44,630 nucleotides of DNA from Candidatus Pseudobutyricicoccus lothianensis (GCA_904419295.1 CAJFRA010000004.1:68710-113339), one strand, 5' to 3'. Shown: positions 1 to 8,863, numbered from the stretch's first letter. Notes: generated by a model not told the origin, from the letters alone. Program-made: numbers and translations.

Positions 1-828
1 GATACCGTCTGTTTCCCCGCCAAGCTGATGCATGGCCATGTGCAAACCCTGATCGACAGCGGCGTCAAAACCATATTCTACCCCTGCATGACCTATAATC
101 TCAACGAAAACTTAGGGGATAACCACTACAACTGCCCGGTCGTCGCCTATTATCCAGAGATCATTGTCGGCAACCTGCCCGCCCCCAAAGATGTCACATT
201 GATCACCGATTATGTGGGCCTGCACCGCAAAAAGGATTTCCCTCAAAAGATGCAGCAGATTTTGGCCAAATATTTCACCGGCATTACGGTGCAGCAGGTA
301 CGGCAAGCCATGGAGGCAGGCAGCCAGGCTTACCATCATTATTTCGACCAGGTGCGGCAAAAGGGGCAGCAGATCATCGACGAAGCCCGGGCCCAAGGCA
401 AGCCCATCATCGTGCTGGCAGGCCGCCCCTATCATGTAGACCCCGAAGTCAACCACGGTATCGATAAACTCATCTGCGCCTGTGGCGCCGCTGTCGTGTC
501 GGAAGACTGCATCAGCCAGCACGAAGAGAAATTCCCCACAGGAGTGCTCAACCAATGGACGTATCACGCCCGCCTCTATGCGGCAGCCCGCTACATTGCC
601 AACCAACCAGATATGGATTTAGTGCAGCTGGTCTCTTTCGGCTGTGGTCTGGATGCGATAACCACCGATGAAGTGCGGGAGATCCTGGAGCGGGAAGGCA
701 AGATCTATACACAGATCAAAATTGACGAAATCACCAATCTGGGCGCGGTAAAGATCAGGCTGCGCAGCCTGTTTGCCGCACTGGATGGCACGGAAGGAAG
801 CGCGGAACATGGCAAAACTGGTATATGA
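1..828 (+). CDS. Acyl-CoA dehydratase activase, C-terminal part (5' end outside window)
   Basis: The reading frame is open from base 1, beginning D-T-V-C-F-P-A-K, so the gene starts upstream of the window. The visible 275 residues match the C-terminal region of the large 2-hydroxyglutaryl-CoA dehydratase activase-related proteins (COG3580/DUF2229 type), with conserved Cys in the FYPCMTYN and LICACG stretches and the GRPYHVDPEVNHG block. The complete family proteins carry an N-terminal ASKHA ATPase domain that binds a [4Fe-4S] cluster and passes electrons to a dehydratase; that part is not visible here. It overlaps the next gene by 20 bp, so the two are translationally coupled. The substrate is unknown, and no dehydratase subunits lie downstream. 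Confidence 0.88.
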   Translation, partial: DTVCFPAKLMHGHVQTLIDSGVKTIFYPCMTYNLNENLGDNHYNCPVVAYYPEIIVGNLPAPKDVTLITDYVGLHRKKDFPQKMQQILAKYFTGITVQQVRQAMEAGSQAYHHYFDQVRQKGQQIIDEARAQGKPIIVLAGRPYHVDPEVNHGIDKLICACGAAVVSEDCISQHEEKFPTGVLNQWTYHARLYAAARYIANQPDMDLVQLVSFGCGLDAITTDEVREILEREGKIYTQIKIDEITNLGAVKIRLRSLFAALDGTEGSAEHGKTGI

Positions 829-2185
829 CAAGACGGGCCGCCTGGAATTCACCAAAGAAATGCGGCGGGAATACACCATTTTGGTTCCCAACATGGCCCC
901 GATCCATTTTCACATTTTGGAAAGCGTGCTGCGCAGCCACGGCTACAATGCCGTGCTGCTGCAAAACGAAGATTCTTCTGTGGTGGAGAACGGCTTGAAA
1001 TATGTGCACAACGACACCTGCTACCCCGCCCTGCTGGTGATCGGCCAAATGATCTCCGCCATCAAAAGCGGCAATTATGACCCGGACCGCACTGCCTTGA
1101 TGATCACGCAGACAGGTGGCGGCTGCCGTGCCTCCAATTACATTCATCTGCTGCGCAAGGCGCTGCACAAAGCGGGGTATGACAAAGTCCCCGTCATTTC
1201 GCTGAACGTTTCAGGCCTGGAAAAAAATAGCGGCTTCAAACTGACTCTGCCTCTCATCCGTCAAGCCATGGCGGCGCTGGTCTACGGCGATATGCTGATG
1301 CTGCTTTCCAACCAGGTAAAGCCCTATGAAACAGAACCCGGCCGGGCAATGGCTCTTGTGGAAGAATGGAGCCGCCGCCTGGTGGCCGATTTCTCCAAGG
1401 GAAACGGATACGGCAAAAAAGAGATCGCTCAAAATCTACAAAAGATCGCGTCGGATTTCAACGACATACCGGTGCAAATGGTGCCCAAAGTAAAAGTGGG
1501 CGTGGTCGGCGAGATTTATGTAAAATATTCCCGCCTTGGCAACAACAACCTGGAGGAGCTGTTGGCCCAGGAAGGGTGCGAAGTGATGATCCCCGGCATC
1601 TTGAATTTTGTGATGTATAGCATGGAAGTCAATTTGGACGACATTGCCCTGTATGGCGGCAGCAAGGCCAAAGCAGCCCTTGTGCGGCGGATGATGGCCT
1701 ATCTGTGCAGCATTGAAAAAGCGATGATCGATGCGGTAAAGCAGTACCCCCGCTTCCAGGCTCCCTCCCCCTTCTACCATACCAAGAGCTTGGCCAAAGG
1801 CATCATCGGCTATGGCTGTAAAATGGGCGAAGGCTGGCTGCTCACCGCGGAGATGGCCGAACTCATCGACGCAGGTTATGGCAATATCATCTGCACCCAG
1901 CCCTTTGGCTGCCTGCCCAACCATATCGTGGGCAAAGGTATGATCCGCAAGCTCAAAGAGGTGTATCCCATCTCCAATATCGTGCCCATCGACTATGACC
2001 CCAGCGCCACCAGCGTCAACCAAGAAAACCGCATCAAGCTGATGCTTGCCATTGCCCGGGAAAACCTGCAGGCTGGCTCCCCCCGCCCGGCCACCGCACA
2101 GCCCATCCCGCAGGTCGCGCCATCCAAAGCAAAAGCGGCAATGGAGCCCATCCCCTCTTCGGGCGGCGGTCATGGCACTTTTTAA
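809..2185 (+). CDS. Acyl-CoA dehydratase activase-associated protein (COG3581 type)
   Basis: This 458-residue protein resembles the COG3581 domain that in many anaerobes is fused to, or follows, the activase encoded upstream. Visible family blocks are NDTCYPALLVIGQ, QTGGGCRASNY, YGCKMGEGWLL and CTQPFGCLPNH; the conserved cysteines suit Fe-S cluster binding as in 2-hydroxyacyl-CoA dehydratase subunits. The start chosen is the ATG at 809, after GGAAGGAAG at 791-799; an upstream in-frame ATG at 773 lacks a good site. The last 30 residues are a Pro/Ala-rich tail that looks unstructured. Its role is inferred: it probably works with the upstream activase as one machine split into two chains. Confidence 0.85.
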   Translation: MAKLVYDKTGRLEFTKEMRREYTILVPNMAPIHFHILESVLRSHGYNAVLLQNEDSSVVENGLKYVHNDTCYPALLVIGQMISAIKSGNYDPDRTALMITQTGGGCRASNYIHLLRKALHKAGYDKVPVISLNVSGLEKNSGFKLTLPLIRQAMAALVYGDMLMLLSNQVKPYETEPGRAMALVEEWSRRLVADFSKGNGYGKKEIAQNLQKIASDFNDIPVQMVPKVKVGVVGEIYVKYSRLGNNNLEELLAQEGCEVMIPGILNFVMYSMEVNLDDIALYGGSKAKAALVRRMMAYLCSIEKAMIDAVKQYPRFQAPSPFYHTKSLAKGIIGYGCKMGEGWLLTAEMAELIDAGYGNIICTQPFGCLPNHIVGKGMIRKLKEVYPISNIVPIDYDPSATSVNQENRIKLMLAIARENLQAGSPRPATAQPIPQVAPSKAKAAMEPIPSSGGGHGTF

Positions 2186-2231
2186 GTGGTGCAAACAACA
2201 AGACGATCTTTCTAGCAGGCTTAACTATGTA

Positions 2232-2268
2232 AAAAGACCACCTCTCCTTGCGGCTGAGGTGGTCTTTT
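2232..2268. terminator. Bidirectional intrinsic terminator
   Basis: A perfect 13-bp stem (arms 2232-2244 and 2256-2268) encloses an 11-nt loop and has A-run and T-run flanks. It sits between two convergent genes and can serve both strands. Confidence 0.85.
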
Positions 2269-2284
2269 GCGATTATGGTTCCGT

Positions 2285-3253
2285 TTAGAGCATGACTTGC
2301 CCGTTGTGCAGCAACATCTCGCCGTCGGCCAGCAATGTGGGTTCTGTCATAATCAGGTCATAGTGGCAGGCTGCTTTCAAATTGCCTCCCAGGGTGATAT
2401 TGGTACCGATGCCGATGTGCACCGACCCACGTACCCCCTCATCCTCCAGCATAAAGCCGATGAAGCGGCATTGTGGGTTCAGGCCCACGCCCAATTCAGC
2501 GATGTTGTATACATTGGGGTCTTCTTTTGAGGCCAGATCTTTTTCCAGCATTGCAGCCTGGCGCCCACCTGTGATCGAGGTGATGAATCCATCTTTGACC
2601 TGGCATGTCACCGGTTCTTCCAACACGCCGATCCCAATGTATGGAATGCTGGCATTGGCTACGATCACCCCTTGGGCCGTACCTTCCAAAGGAGAAACGT
2701 TTGCTTCCACCGTAGGCACCGGCGAGAACTCGCCCGGTTCCACCATACAATACATGGCGTTTCCCCGGCGGCCCGTGGCGCAGAAAGTCAGATCTGTGCC
2801 GTGGGGTGTGGTCAAATGGACGCTGTTGGCCCCCTGGAGCCTGGCAGCCATGGCTTTACAGGTGGGGGCTACCTCGCGAAAATCCGCTTCCAATCCACCG
2901 TGAAACATCATCTCTTGACTGAATTGGGTGAGCATCACACCGCGGCTGCCCCGTTTGCAAGCTTCTTTCACTGCATGGGTATGTGTGATGGATCGGTTGA
3001 CCACTGCAACAAATGCATCGCTCTGTTTCATCGCTTCCGCCACCGGGCCCGGCGGTTCCTGTCCATCGCGCTGGCGGGGCAGCATAACAGCCAAGACTGG
3101 CTCAGCCTTGGCCGCATAGACCGCAGCGGCAATGGCTTCGGCAATGGGCATTTTTTCTCCTTCGGTGATGATCAGCACCTGTTCACCAGGTTTGACTCCC
3201 ACACAGGTGTTTACCACAGTATGGGCGCCCCGTGCCATTCGAATCTCGTTCAT
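2285..3253 (-). CDS. M29-family aminopeptidase-like metalloprotein
   Basis: This 322-residue protein resembles the AmpS/AmpT (M29, COG2309) aminopeptidases, which remove N-terminal residues using two divalent metals. The C-terminal half carries the expected ligands: Glu in AELGVGLNP, Glu and His in EDEGVRGSVHIGIG, and an H-x-D pair in ACHYDLIM. It is shorter than classical AmpT (about 400 residues), and the same fold is used by NicX-like dioxygenases, so the substrate is uncertain. The ATG at 3253 follows AAGGAGAG. It lies 31 bp after rex and before a terminator, so it is probably the last gene of the polA-rex operon. Confidence 0.75.
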   Translation of the reverse strand: MNEIRMARGAHTVVNTCVGVKPGEQVLIITEGEKMPIAEAIAAAVYAAKAEPVLAVMLPRQRDGQEPPGPVAEAMKQSDAFVAVVNRSITHTHAVKEACKRGSRGVMLTQFSQEMMFHGGLEADFREVAPTCKAMAARLQGANSVHLTTPHGTDLTFCATGRRGNAMYCMVEPGEFSPVPTVEANVSPLEGTAQGVIVANASIPYIGIGVLEEPVTCQVKDGFITSITGGRQAAMLEKDLASKEDPNVYNIAELGVGLNPQCRFIGFMLEDEGVRGSVHIGIGTNITLGGNLKAACHYDLIMTEPTLLADGEMLLHNGQVML

Positions 3254-3284
3254 GGCCTCATCTCTCCTTTTCTTCTCTTTCCTG

Positions 3285-3905
3285 TTAAATGCGATAGGAA
3301 AGGGTCATCAAACTTTCACTAAAATGTACATTTTCCACCGGCACCTCAAGGCCGTCCAAATGTAGATCCACCCCGGTGAAATTCCAAATGCCCCGGATCC
3401 CCCATTTGCATAGATCAGCTGCAACCTGGCTGGCAAACTGGCGTGGCAGGGTCAATATGGCGATATCCGGCCGTTTGTGCTCCACATAGTCCTGCAGCGA
3501 TTCCATGGACAGCACAGGCACACCTGCCACTTGTATGCCTTGCAGCTCTTTTTTGACATCAAAAGCAGCTGCCAAGGCAAACCCGCTCTGGCCAAAATTA
3601 AAATTGGTCATCAAGGCCCGGCCCAGGTTGCCCACGCCAATGATGATCGCCTTGTGGCTGCAGTCCAGCTTCAAGATCTCCCGAATGGAAGCCCGCAGAT
3701 TTTCCACATTATAGCCGTATCCCTGCTGGCCGAAGCCTCCAAAGCAGTTGAAATCCTGCCGCACTTGCGAGGCAGTGAGCCCCATTTTGGCAGCCAATGC
3801 CCCCGATGAGATACGGGCCGTTCCATTTTGATACAGCTCGTCTACATAGCGGTAATAGCGGGGCATCCGCCGGATCACGGCCATTGAAATTCGTTTTCCT
3901 TCCAT
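3285..3905 (-). CDS. rex: Redox-sensing transcriptional repressor Rex
   Basis: Rex is a dimeric repressor that senses the NADH/NAD+ ratio and controls fermentation and redox genes. The 206-residue protein begins with the family signature ISMAVIRRMPRYYRYV of the winged-helix domain, includes SQVRQDFNCFGGFGQQGYGY, and continues into a Rossmann domain with GVGNLG at residues 90-95 (G-x-G-x-x-G) for NAD(H). The ATG at 3905 is preferred over an in-frame ATG at 3956 because a GGAAGGAAGAGG-type site precedes it and family members start at this point. It follows tsaD by 66 bp. No classic Rex operator was recognised in the window. Confidence 0.95.
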   Translation of the reverse strand: MEGKRISMAVIRRMPRYYRYVDELYQNGTARISSGALAAKMGLTASQVRQDFNCFGGFGQQGYGYNVENLRASIREILKLDCSHKAIIIGVGNLGRALMTNFNFGQSGFALAAAFDVKKELQGIQVAGVPVLSMESLQDYVEHKRPDIAILTLPRQFASQVAADLCKWGIRGIWNFTGVDLHLDGLEVPVENVHFSESLMTLSYRI

Positions 3906-3971
3906 ATTGTGGTTCCTCTTCCTTCCGTACGGGATTCTTTTCATGTTTTGTGCCACCCGGCAGGGCCTGCT

Positions 3972-4982
3972 TTATTCCTCTTCTATACTGAGCGTGGCAA
4001 AGCAATTTTGCTCCAAACCGGCGGTGTGGCCCGCTTGGTATTCATAATAGGCCTGACAGGCGATCATGGAGCCATTGTCGCCACACAGAGAAAGGGGTGG
4101 CAGGTACAGCGTCATCCCCTGCTGCTCTGCCCGGCTCTGCAGCTGCTGGCGCAGCACGCGATTGGCTGCCACGCCGCCGGCTGCTACCAAGATGCGCCGC
4201 CCTGTTTGTTTTGCAGCCTCCATCATCCGGGGCACGATCGCCTGGGCCACCGCTTGGCAAACGGCAGCCGCCAAATCCTCTCTGCAGATGGTCTCGCCCT
4301 TTTGCTTGGCATTGTGGATCTGGTTGATCGCCGCAGTCTTTAACCCCGAAAAGGAGAAATCCAGCGGATTTCCACTCAGGTGGGCTTGCGGCATAGGATA
4401 ACAGGCCGGGTCTCCCTTCTGTGCCAATTCATCCATGGCTTTGCCTCCCGGATAGGGCAGCCCCAATGTGCGTGCAATTTTGTCAAATGCTTCGCCGGCT
4501 GCATCGTCGCGGGTGGTGCCCAACAGTTTTATCTGCGTATAGTCTGCCACGTCGGCCAAGATCGTGTGCCCCCCCGATGCCACCAATGCCAAAAAGGGCG
4601 GCTCCAGCTGGGGAAAAGCCACATAATTGGCGGCAATATGCCCCCGGATGTGGTGCACCGGGATAAACGGGACGCCCAAGGCCTGGGCGCAAGCCTTGGC
4701 AAAATTCGCACCCACCAACAGCGCGCCGATGAGGCCAGGAGCATATGTAGCGGCGACTGCATCGATCTGCCCTCTTTGGATGCCCGCCCGGCGCAAGGCC
4801 TCATCGGCCACCAGACTGATCTTTTCGATGTGTTTGCGCGATGCGATCTCCGGCACCACGCCGCCATACAGCGCATGCATATCGGCCTGCGAATAGACCA
4901 CATCGGCCAGGATCTTCCGGCCGTCTTGGCTCACAGCGGCAGCTGTCTCATCGCAGGATGTTTCGATGGCTAAAATATTCAT
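3972..4982 (-). CDS. tsaD: tRNA N6-adenosine threonylcarbamoyltransferase TsaD
   Basis: TsaD transfers the threonylcarbamoyl group to A37 of ANN-decoding tRNAs, with TsaB and TsaE as partners. The 336-residue protein starts MNILAIETSCDET, typical of the family. It has the metal-binding H-x-x-x-H at residues 111-115 and the nucleotide-binding motifs ASGGHT, GTTRDDAAGEAFDK, FSFSGLKTA, AAGGVAANRVLR and CGDNGSMIA. Its ATG overlaps the rimI stop by 4 bp (ATGA), so translation is coupled. The usual tsaB and tsaE neighbours are absent here and must be elsewhere. Confidence 0.97.
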   Translation of the reverse strand: MNILAIETSCDETAAAVSQDGRKILADVVYSQADMHALYGGVVPEIASRKHIEKISLVADEALRRAGIQRGQIDAVAATYAPGLIGALLVGANFAKACAQALGVPFIPVHHIRGHIAANYVAFPQLEPPFLALVASGGHTILADVADYTQIKLLGTTRDDAAGEAFDKIARTLGLPYPGGKAMDELAQKGDPACYPMPQAHLSGNPLDFSFSGLKTAAINQIHNAKQKGETICREDLAAAVCQAVAQAIVPRMMEAAKQTGRRILVAAGGVAANRVLRQQLQSRAEQQGMTLYLPPLSLCGDNGSMIACQAYYEYQAGHTAGLEQNCFATLSIEEE

Positions 4983-5437
4983 ATCTTCTCGATCTCTCCT
5001 GTCCCCAGGTCCCGGGCCATGAGCAAAGCATCCTCCCGGGGATCTTGGTAATAATTCGGCCGGACCCCTTGGCGCACGAAGCCCAAAGCCTGATACAGGG
5101 CGATGGCCGGCTGGTTTGAGACCCTGACCTCCAGTTGTAGCGGGGTAATGCCCCGGACTTTGCAGTGCTCCACCAGTGCCTCCATCAGGCGGCGGCCGAT
5201 CCCTTGCCGGCGGCAGCGAGGATGTACGGCCACGTTGGTCACATCGCATTGCCCACAGACCATCCGTGTCCCAACGTAGCCCAGCACTTGTTCCCCCTCA
5301 CAGGCCACAAAGTAGAGAGCCAATGGGTTTTCCAGTTCTTCTTCCAAAGCCTTTTGGCTCCACGGGTCGGAAAAGCAAAGCCGCTCGATCTGGGCCATCT
5401 GGGGAATCTGCCAGGCTTGCAGCGGCCAGATGGTCAT
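4979..5437 (-). CDS. rimI: Ribosomal protein S18-alanine N-acetyltransferase RimI
   Basis: This 152-residue GNAT acetyltransferase has the acetyl-CoA pyrophosphate loop V-H-P-R-C-R-R-Q-G-I-G around residues 71-81 and the late V-R-x-S-N-x-x-A-I-x-L-Y-x-x-L-G-F segment. RimI-type enzymes acetylate the N-terminal Ala of S18; Clostridial RimI proteins sit beside tsaD as here, which supports the call. Start and stop both overlap neighbours by 4 bp, so phosphatase, rimI and tsaD form a tightly coupled set. The substrate is assumed from family and context. Confidence 0.9.
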   Translation of the reverse strand: MTIWPLQAWQIPQMAQIERLCFSDPWSQKALEEELENPLALYFVACEGEQVLGYVGTRMVCGQCDVTNVAVHPRCRRQGIGRRLMEALVEHCKVRGITPLQLEVRVSNQPAIALYQALGFVRQGVRPNYYQDPREDALLMARDLGTGEIEKI

Positions 5438-5895
5438 TCTTGAGCCTCCCGGCGATCCAGCAGCTGGATCACCGCCTGTTCAATGGCTCTGTATGCTTGC
5501 TCATAGGCTTCCGGCCCGCCGCCGTAGGGGTCAGGGATCCCTTCTCCCAACAGAAACAATTTGTCCTGCAGCCCGGGCATGGCTTGAGCCAACACATCGC
5601 GATGGCTGGGGCTCATCACATAAATGGCGTCTGCGGCTTGCATCAGGTAAGGGGTGGCAGGCCGGGCCCGCATGGCAGAAAGGTCATACCCCATCTGGGC
5701 CGCCACCGCTACTGCATCATCACAGGGAGGCTGCCCCGGATAAGCAGCCAACCCGCAGGATAGGGCTTCGGCTTCGATGCCCCGCCTTTTGGCTACCTGA
5801 TTGAATACCACCTGGGCAAAAGGACTGCGGCAGGTGTTCCCTGTGCACACAAACAAATAATTCCGCGGCAGGACACTGTTATTTTTTTGCGTCAT
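5434..5895 (-). CDS. Low-molecular-weight protein phosphatase, possibly arginine-type (YwlE-like)
   Basis: This 153-residue LMW phosphatase has the P-loop C-T-G-N-T-C-R-S at residues 17-24 (nucleophile Cys17, Arg23) and the general-acid loop D-P-Y-G-G with Asp122. Position 21 is Thr. In B. subtilis YwlE the corresponding Thr favours phosphoarginine, while tyrosine phosphatases usually carry Ile there. Tyr124 is, however, the tyrosine-phosphatase-like residue (YwlE has Phe), so specificity is mixed evidence. The ATG at 5895 lies inside the end of polA (17-bp overlap) after AAGGAGC. It occupies the place often taken by tsaB/tsaE upstream of rimI-tsaD. Confidence 0.88.
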   Translation of the reverse strand: MTQKNNSVLPRNYLFVCTGNTCRSPFAQVVFNQVAKRRGIEAEALSCGLAAYPGQPPCDDAVAVAAQMGYDLSAMRARPATPYLMQAADAIYVMSPSHRDVLAQAMPGLQDKLFLLGEGIPDPYGGGPEAYEQAYRAIEQAVIQLLDRREAQE

Positions 5896-8512
5896 ACCAA
5901 TTTGCTCCTTCGCTCACATCGGCCACCAGTTTTACAGAGAGCGGGAATGCATTTTCCATCTCCTCGACCAGCAGTGCCTTCACGGGCTCCACTTCTTCCG
6001 GCGGGCATTCGATGATCAGTTCATCGTGGACTTGCAGCAGTAAGCGGGCCTTCCGCCCCTCCCGCTGCAGCCGGTCTTCCACATGGACCATGGCGGCTTT
6101 GATGATATCTGCCGCCGTCCCTTGAATCGGTGTGTTCAGCGCCACCCGTTCCCCAAAAGACCGCATGTTGAAGTTCTTGCTCTTCAATTCAGGCAAATAA
6201 CGGCGGCGGCCCCACAGGGTCGTCACATAGCCGTCTGCCTTGGCCTGTTCCTTCACCCGCTCCATATACCGGCGGACCCCGGCGTATTTTTCCAAGTAGC
6301 TGTCGATATACCCCTGGGCTTCTTTGGGCGAAATGTGGATATCTTCACTCAAAGAAAAGGCGGAAATGCCGTAAACGATGCCAAAGTTCACCGCTTTGGC
6401 ATGGCTGCGCATCTCGTGGGTGACAAACTCCACCGGCACGCCAAACACTTGGGATGCGGTGACAGTGTGGATGTCTTCGCCCGTTGCAAAGGCTTGCTTC
6501 ATAATGGGGTCATCGGCGATATGGGCCAATATGCGCAATTCGATCTGGGAATAGTCGGCGTCGATGAGCACCCATCCCTTTTGCGGCACGAAACACCGGC
6601 GGATCTCCGTCCCCAGCTCCTGGCGCACCGGGATATTCTGCAAATTGGGGTCCGTGCTGCTCAGCCGCCCTGTCGCGGTGATCATCTGCTGGAATGTGGA
6701 ATGGATGCGCCCATCCGCCGCTACCACCTTGGTCAGGCCATCCACATAGGTGGATTTCAGTTTCGTCAATTTGCGGTAGTCGATCACATCCTGCACGATG
6801 GGGTGGCTGCCACGCAATTTTTCCAGCACTTCAATGTCGGTGGAGTACCCTTTTTTCGTCTTTTTGGTGGCTTTCAGCCCCAGTTTGTCAAAGAGTACCG
6901 CTCCCAGCTGTTGGGTGGAGTTTATGTTGAATTCCTCGCCAGCCAGCAGATAAATGCGGCGGCGCAGCTCTTCGATCTGCCCTGTCAAACTGTCGCCAAA
7001 CTCCGTCAGCCGCCCCACGTCTACTGCAAAGCCGTCCCGCTGCATCCGGGCCAGCACCGTCACCAGTGGCAGTTCGATCTGCCGCAGCAGCTCGGCCATT
7101 CCGTCTTTCTCCAGCCGCGGCATGGCCTCTTCTTCCAAATACCGCAATGCGCGGCAATGCTGCGCCAACGCCTTCCGTGCCTGATCTGCCTGGCCCAATG
7201 GCCCGAATGCCTGTTCATCTTCATAGTCTTTCTGTGGCAGCAGCGATGCACCCAGATGGGAGCGGGCGCACTTTTCCAAGCCATAGCCGTTCTCCGTTGG
7301 GTTCAGCAGATAACAGCACAGAGCCGTATCGCAAACCAACCCCTCCGGCTGGATGCCCCGGTAAAACAGTTCGGTGAACACCGGTTTGGCGTCATGCATC
7401 CGTTTTGGTATATCACCGGCAAACAAAGCGCTCAAAAAAGTGTGGTATTCTTGCCCCAGCTCGTCCTCCCGCAGGGTATACACCGTATCTCCTACTTCCA
7501 GAGCACAGGCCGCCAAGCTATGGGGCAACACCAGGCTGACCGGCTGGCCGCCCCGGCACTGCTCCAGCAGGGCTTGCCAATCGGCCGTGGGGGTATGCTC
7601 CTGCCCCACTTCCAGCGCTTGGGGCGACGCTGCGCCTTCACCAGTCAAGCCAAGGCGCTGGATCAGCGAATGAAATTCCAACATAGAGAGCAGCTGATAC
7701 AGGCCTTCTTGATCCATAGGCCGGCGGTGCAACTCTTCCCAATCCACCTCCAGCGGCACCTGCACATCGCCGGTGGCCAGTTCATAGCTCAATTGGGCGC
7801 TCTCTTTTCCTTCCTCCAGCTTCTTCCGCACCCCTTTGGTGATCTGCGGACTCTCCAGGTTGTCATAGATCCCCTGCAAAGAACCGAACTGTTCCATCAG
7901 GCCCCGGGCCGTTTTTTCTCCAATGCCTGGCACGCCGGGGATATTGTCGGATTTGTCCCCCATCAATGCCTTCAGGTCCACGATCTTATCTGGCGTCAGC
8001 CCGTTGTATTCCGCAGCAAAAGCCTGGGCGTCGTAATCCCGGTATGTGGTCTGCCCCATTTTGGTGATGACCAATTTGACCACAGCCCCCTGGGCAATGA
8101 ATTGCAGGTTGTCCCGATCTCCGGTGACAATGGTGCAATCCTGCCCTTTTTCCCGGCACAAGCGGGCCAGCGTGCCCAACAGGTCGTCGGCCTCATAGCC
8201 CTCCTTTTCCAGGCGGGCGATCCCCATTTTGTCCAGCACTTCCTTGATCACAGGCATTTGGCAGGCCAGCTCATCGGGCATTCCTTTGCGCTGGGCTTTA
8301 TAGCCCTCATATTTCAGATGACGGAACGTTTTGGCCCGCATGTCAAAACAAACGCAGATCTGCTCCGGCTTTTCTTCTTCGATCAGCTTGAGGAGCATAT
8401 TCAAAAAGCCAAAGACCGCGTTGGTATACAGGCCGTCCTGATTGGTCAGCAGCCGCACCGCATAGAAAGCGCGGTTCACTAAGCTGTTGCCGTCGATTGC
8501 CATCAATTTCAT
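5879..8512 (-). CDS. polA: DNA polymerase I
   Basis: The protein is 877 residues, typical for Pol I, which fills gaps and removes primers. The N-terminal 290 residues form the 5'-3' exonuclease (MAIDGNSLVNRAFY; GDKSDNIPGVPGIGEKTA). The middle 3'-5' exonuclease-like region lacks the D-x-E and other catalytic acids, as in many Firmicutes, so proofreading is predicted to be absent. The polymerase domain has motif A DYSQIELR near residue 653, motif B RSHAKAVNFGIVYG near 701-714, and motif C VHDELIIE near 827-834. The ATG at 8512 follows GGGAGA at good spacing; a further in-frame ATG at 8527 has a poor site. It heads the operon running to position 2285. Confidence 0.97.
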   Translation of the reverse strand: MKLMAIDGNSLVNRAFYAVRLLTNQDGLYTNAVFGFLNMLLKLIEEEKPEQICVCFDMRAKTFRHLKYEGYKAQRKGMPDELACQMPVIKEVLDKMGIARLEKEGYEADDLLGTLARLCREKGQDCTIVTGDRDNLQFIAQGAVVKLVITKMGQTTYRDYDAQAFAAEYNGLTPDKIVDLKALMGDKSDNIPGVPGIGEKTARGLMEQFGSLQGIYDNLESPQITKGVRKKLEEGKESAQLSYELATGDVQVPLEVDWEELHRRPMDQEGLYQLLSMLEFHSLIQRLGLTGEGAASPQALEVGQEHTPTADWQALLEQCRGGQPVSLVLPHSLAACALEVGDTVYTLREDELGQEYHTFLSALFAGDIPKRMHDAKPVFTELFYRGIQPEGLVCDTALCCYLLNPTENGYGLEKCARSHLGASLLPQKDYEDEQAFGPLGQADQARKALAQHCRALRYLEEEAMPRLEKDGMAELLRQIELPLVTVLARMQRDGFAVDVGRLTEFGDSLTGQIEELRRRIYLLAGEEFNINSTQQLGAVLFDKLGLKATKKTKKGYSTDIEVLEKLRGSHPIVQDVIDYRKLTKLKSTYVDGLTKVVAADGRIHSTFQQMITATGRLSSTDPNLQNIPVRQELGTEIRRCFVPQKGWVLIDADYSQIELRILAHIADDPIMKQAFATGEDIHTVTASQVFGVPVEFVTHEMRSHAKAVNFGIVYGISAFSLSEDIHISPKEAQGYIDSYLEKYAGVRRYMERVKEQAKADGYVTTLWGRRRYLPELKSKNFNMRSFGERVALNTPIQGTAADIIKAAMVHVEDRLQREGRKARLLLQVHDELIIECPPEEVEPVKALLVEEMENAFPLSVKLVADVSEGANWYDAKK

Positions 8513-8586
8513 CCGTTGTTCTCCCATCCGGGCAGGCTCTGTACCCCGCCCTTTTTTGGCTTTGATCTGTTCTTTTCTCTTCTTCT

Positions 8587-8615
8587 ATTATCTTCGTTTT
8601 TCCCCCTAAATGCAA
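8587..8615 (-). promoter_or_regulatory. Predicted promoter of polA operon
   Basis: On the minus strand, TTGCAT (8610-8615) and GATAAT (8587-8592) are separated by 17 bp, about 75 bp upstream of the polA start. It lies back-to-back with the tRNA promoter. Confidence 0.6.
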
Positions 8616-8678
8616 GAGGATAAAACGCCGAAGAAGACGGGCCAGAAAAAACTTTTTTCTATTTTGTGAAAAAAGGGA

Positions 8679-8706
8679 TTGACTTTTGCGTAAAATTGCG
8701 TATAAT
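8679..8706 (+). promoter_or_regulatory. Predicted strong promoter of tRNA-Gln
   Basis: TTGACT (8679-8684) and a perfect TATAAT (8701-8706) with a 16-bp spacer lie about 50 bp before the tRNA. The start would be near 8713, leaving a 5' leader to be trimmed by RNase P. Confidence 0.8.
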
Positions 8707-8757
8707 AAGTTATGCGCTCAGGAGTTGGCGCCGCGGCAGACCGCCAAAACAGCATAA

Positions 8758-8831
8758 TGCGGAATTGTGTAAGGGTAGCACTACTGACTCTGGATCAGTC
8801 TGTGAGGGTTCGAATCCTTCTTCCGCAGCCA
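8758..8831 (+). tRNA. tRNA-Gln (anticodon CUG)
   Basis: The cloverleaf can be folded by eye. The acceptor stem TGCGGAA/TTCCGCA (8758-8764 and 8821-8827) has the U1-A72 pair typical of tRNA-Gln. There is a 3-bp D stem, an anticodon stem ACTGA/TCAGT with loop CTCTGGA (anticodon CTG), a T arm with loop TTCGAAT, discriminator G, and an encoded CCA. It reads CAG codons and stands alone with its own promoter and terminator. Confidence 0.93.
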
Positions 8832-8863
8832 AAAAGAACACTGGTTCGACCAGTGTTCTTTTT
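8832..8863. terminator. Terminator of tRNA-Gln (bidirectional)
   Basis: The arms at 8832-8845 and 8849-8863 (AAAAGAACACTGGT and its complement) enclose a 3-nt loop and are followed by a T-run on both strands. It can also end the minus-strand dCMP deaminase transcript. Confidence 0.85.

Noticed and set aside
6083-8482. Very long open frame on the plus strand (799 codons).
   Set aside because: It is the antisense shadow of polA. Its composition is not protein-like and it has no ribosome site.
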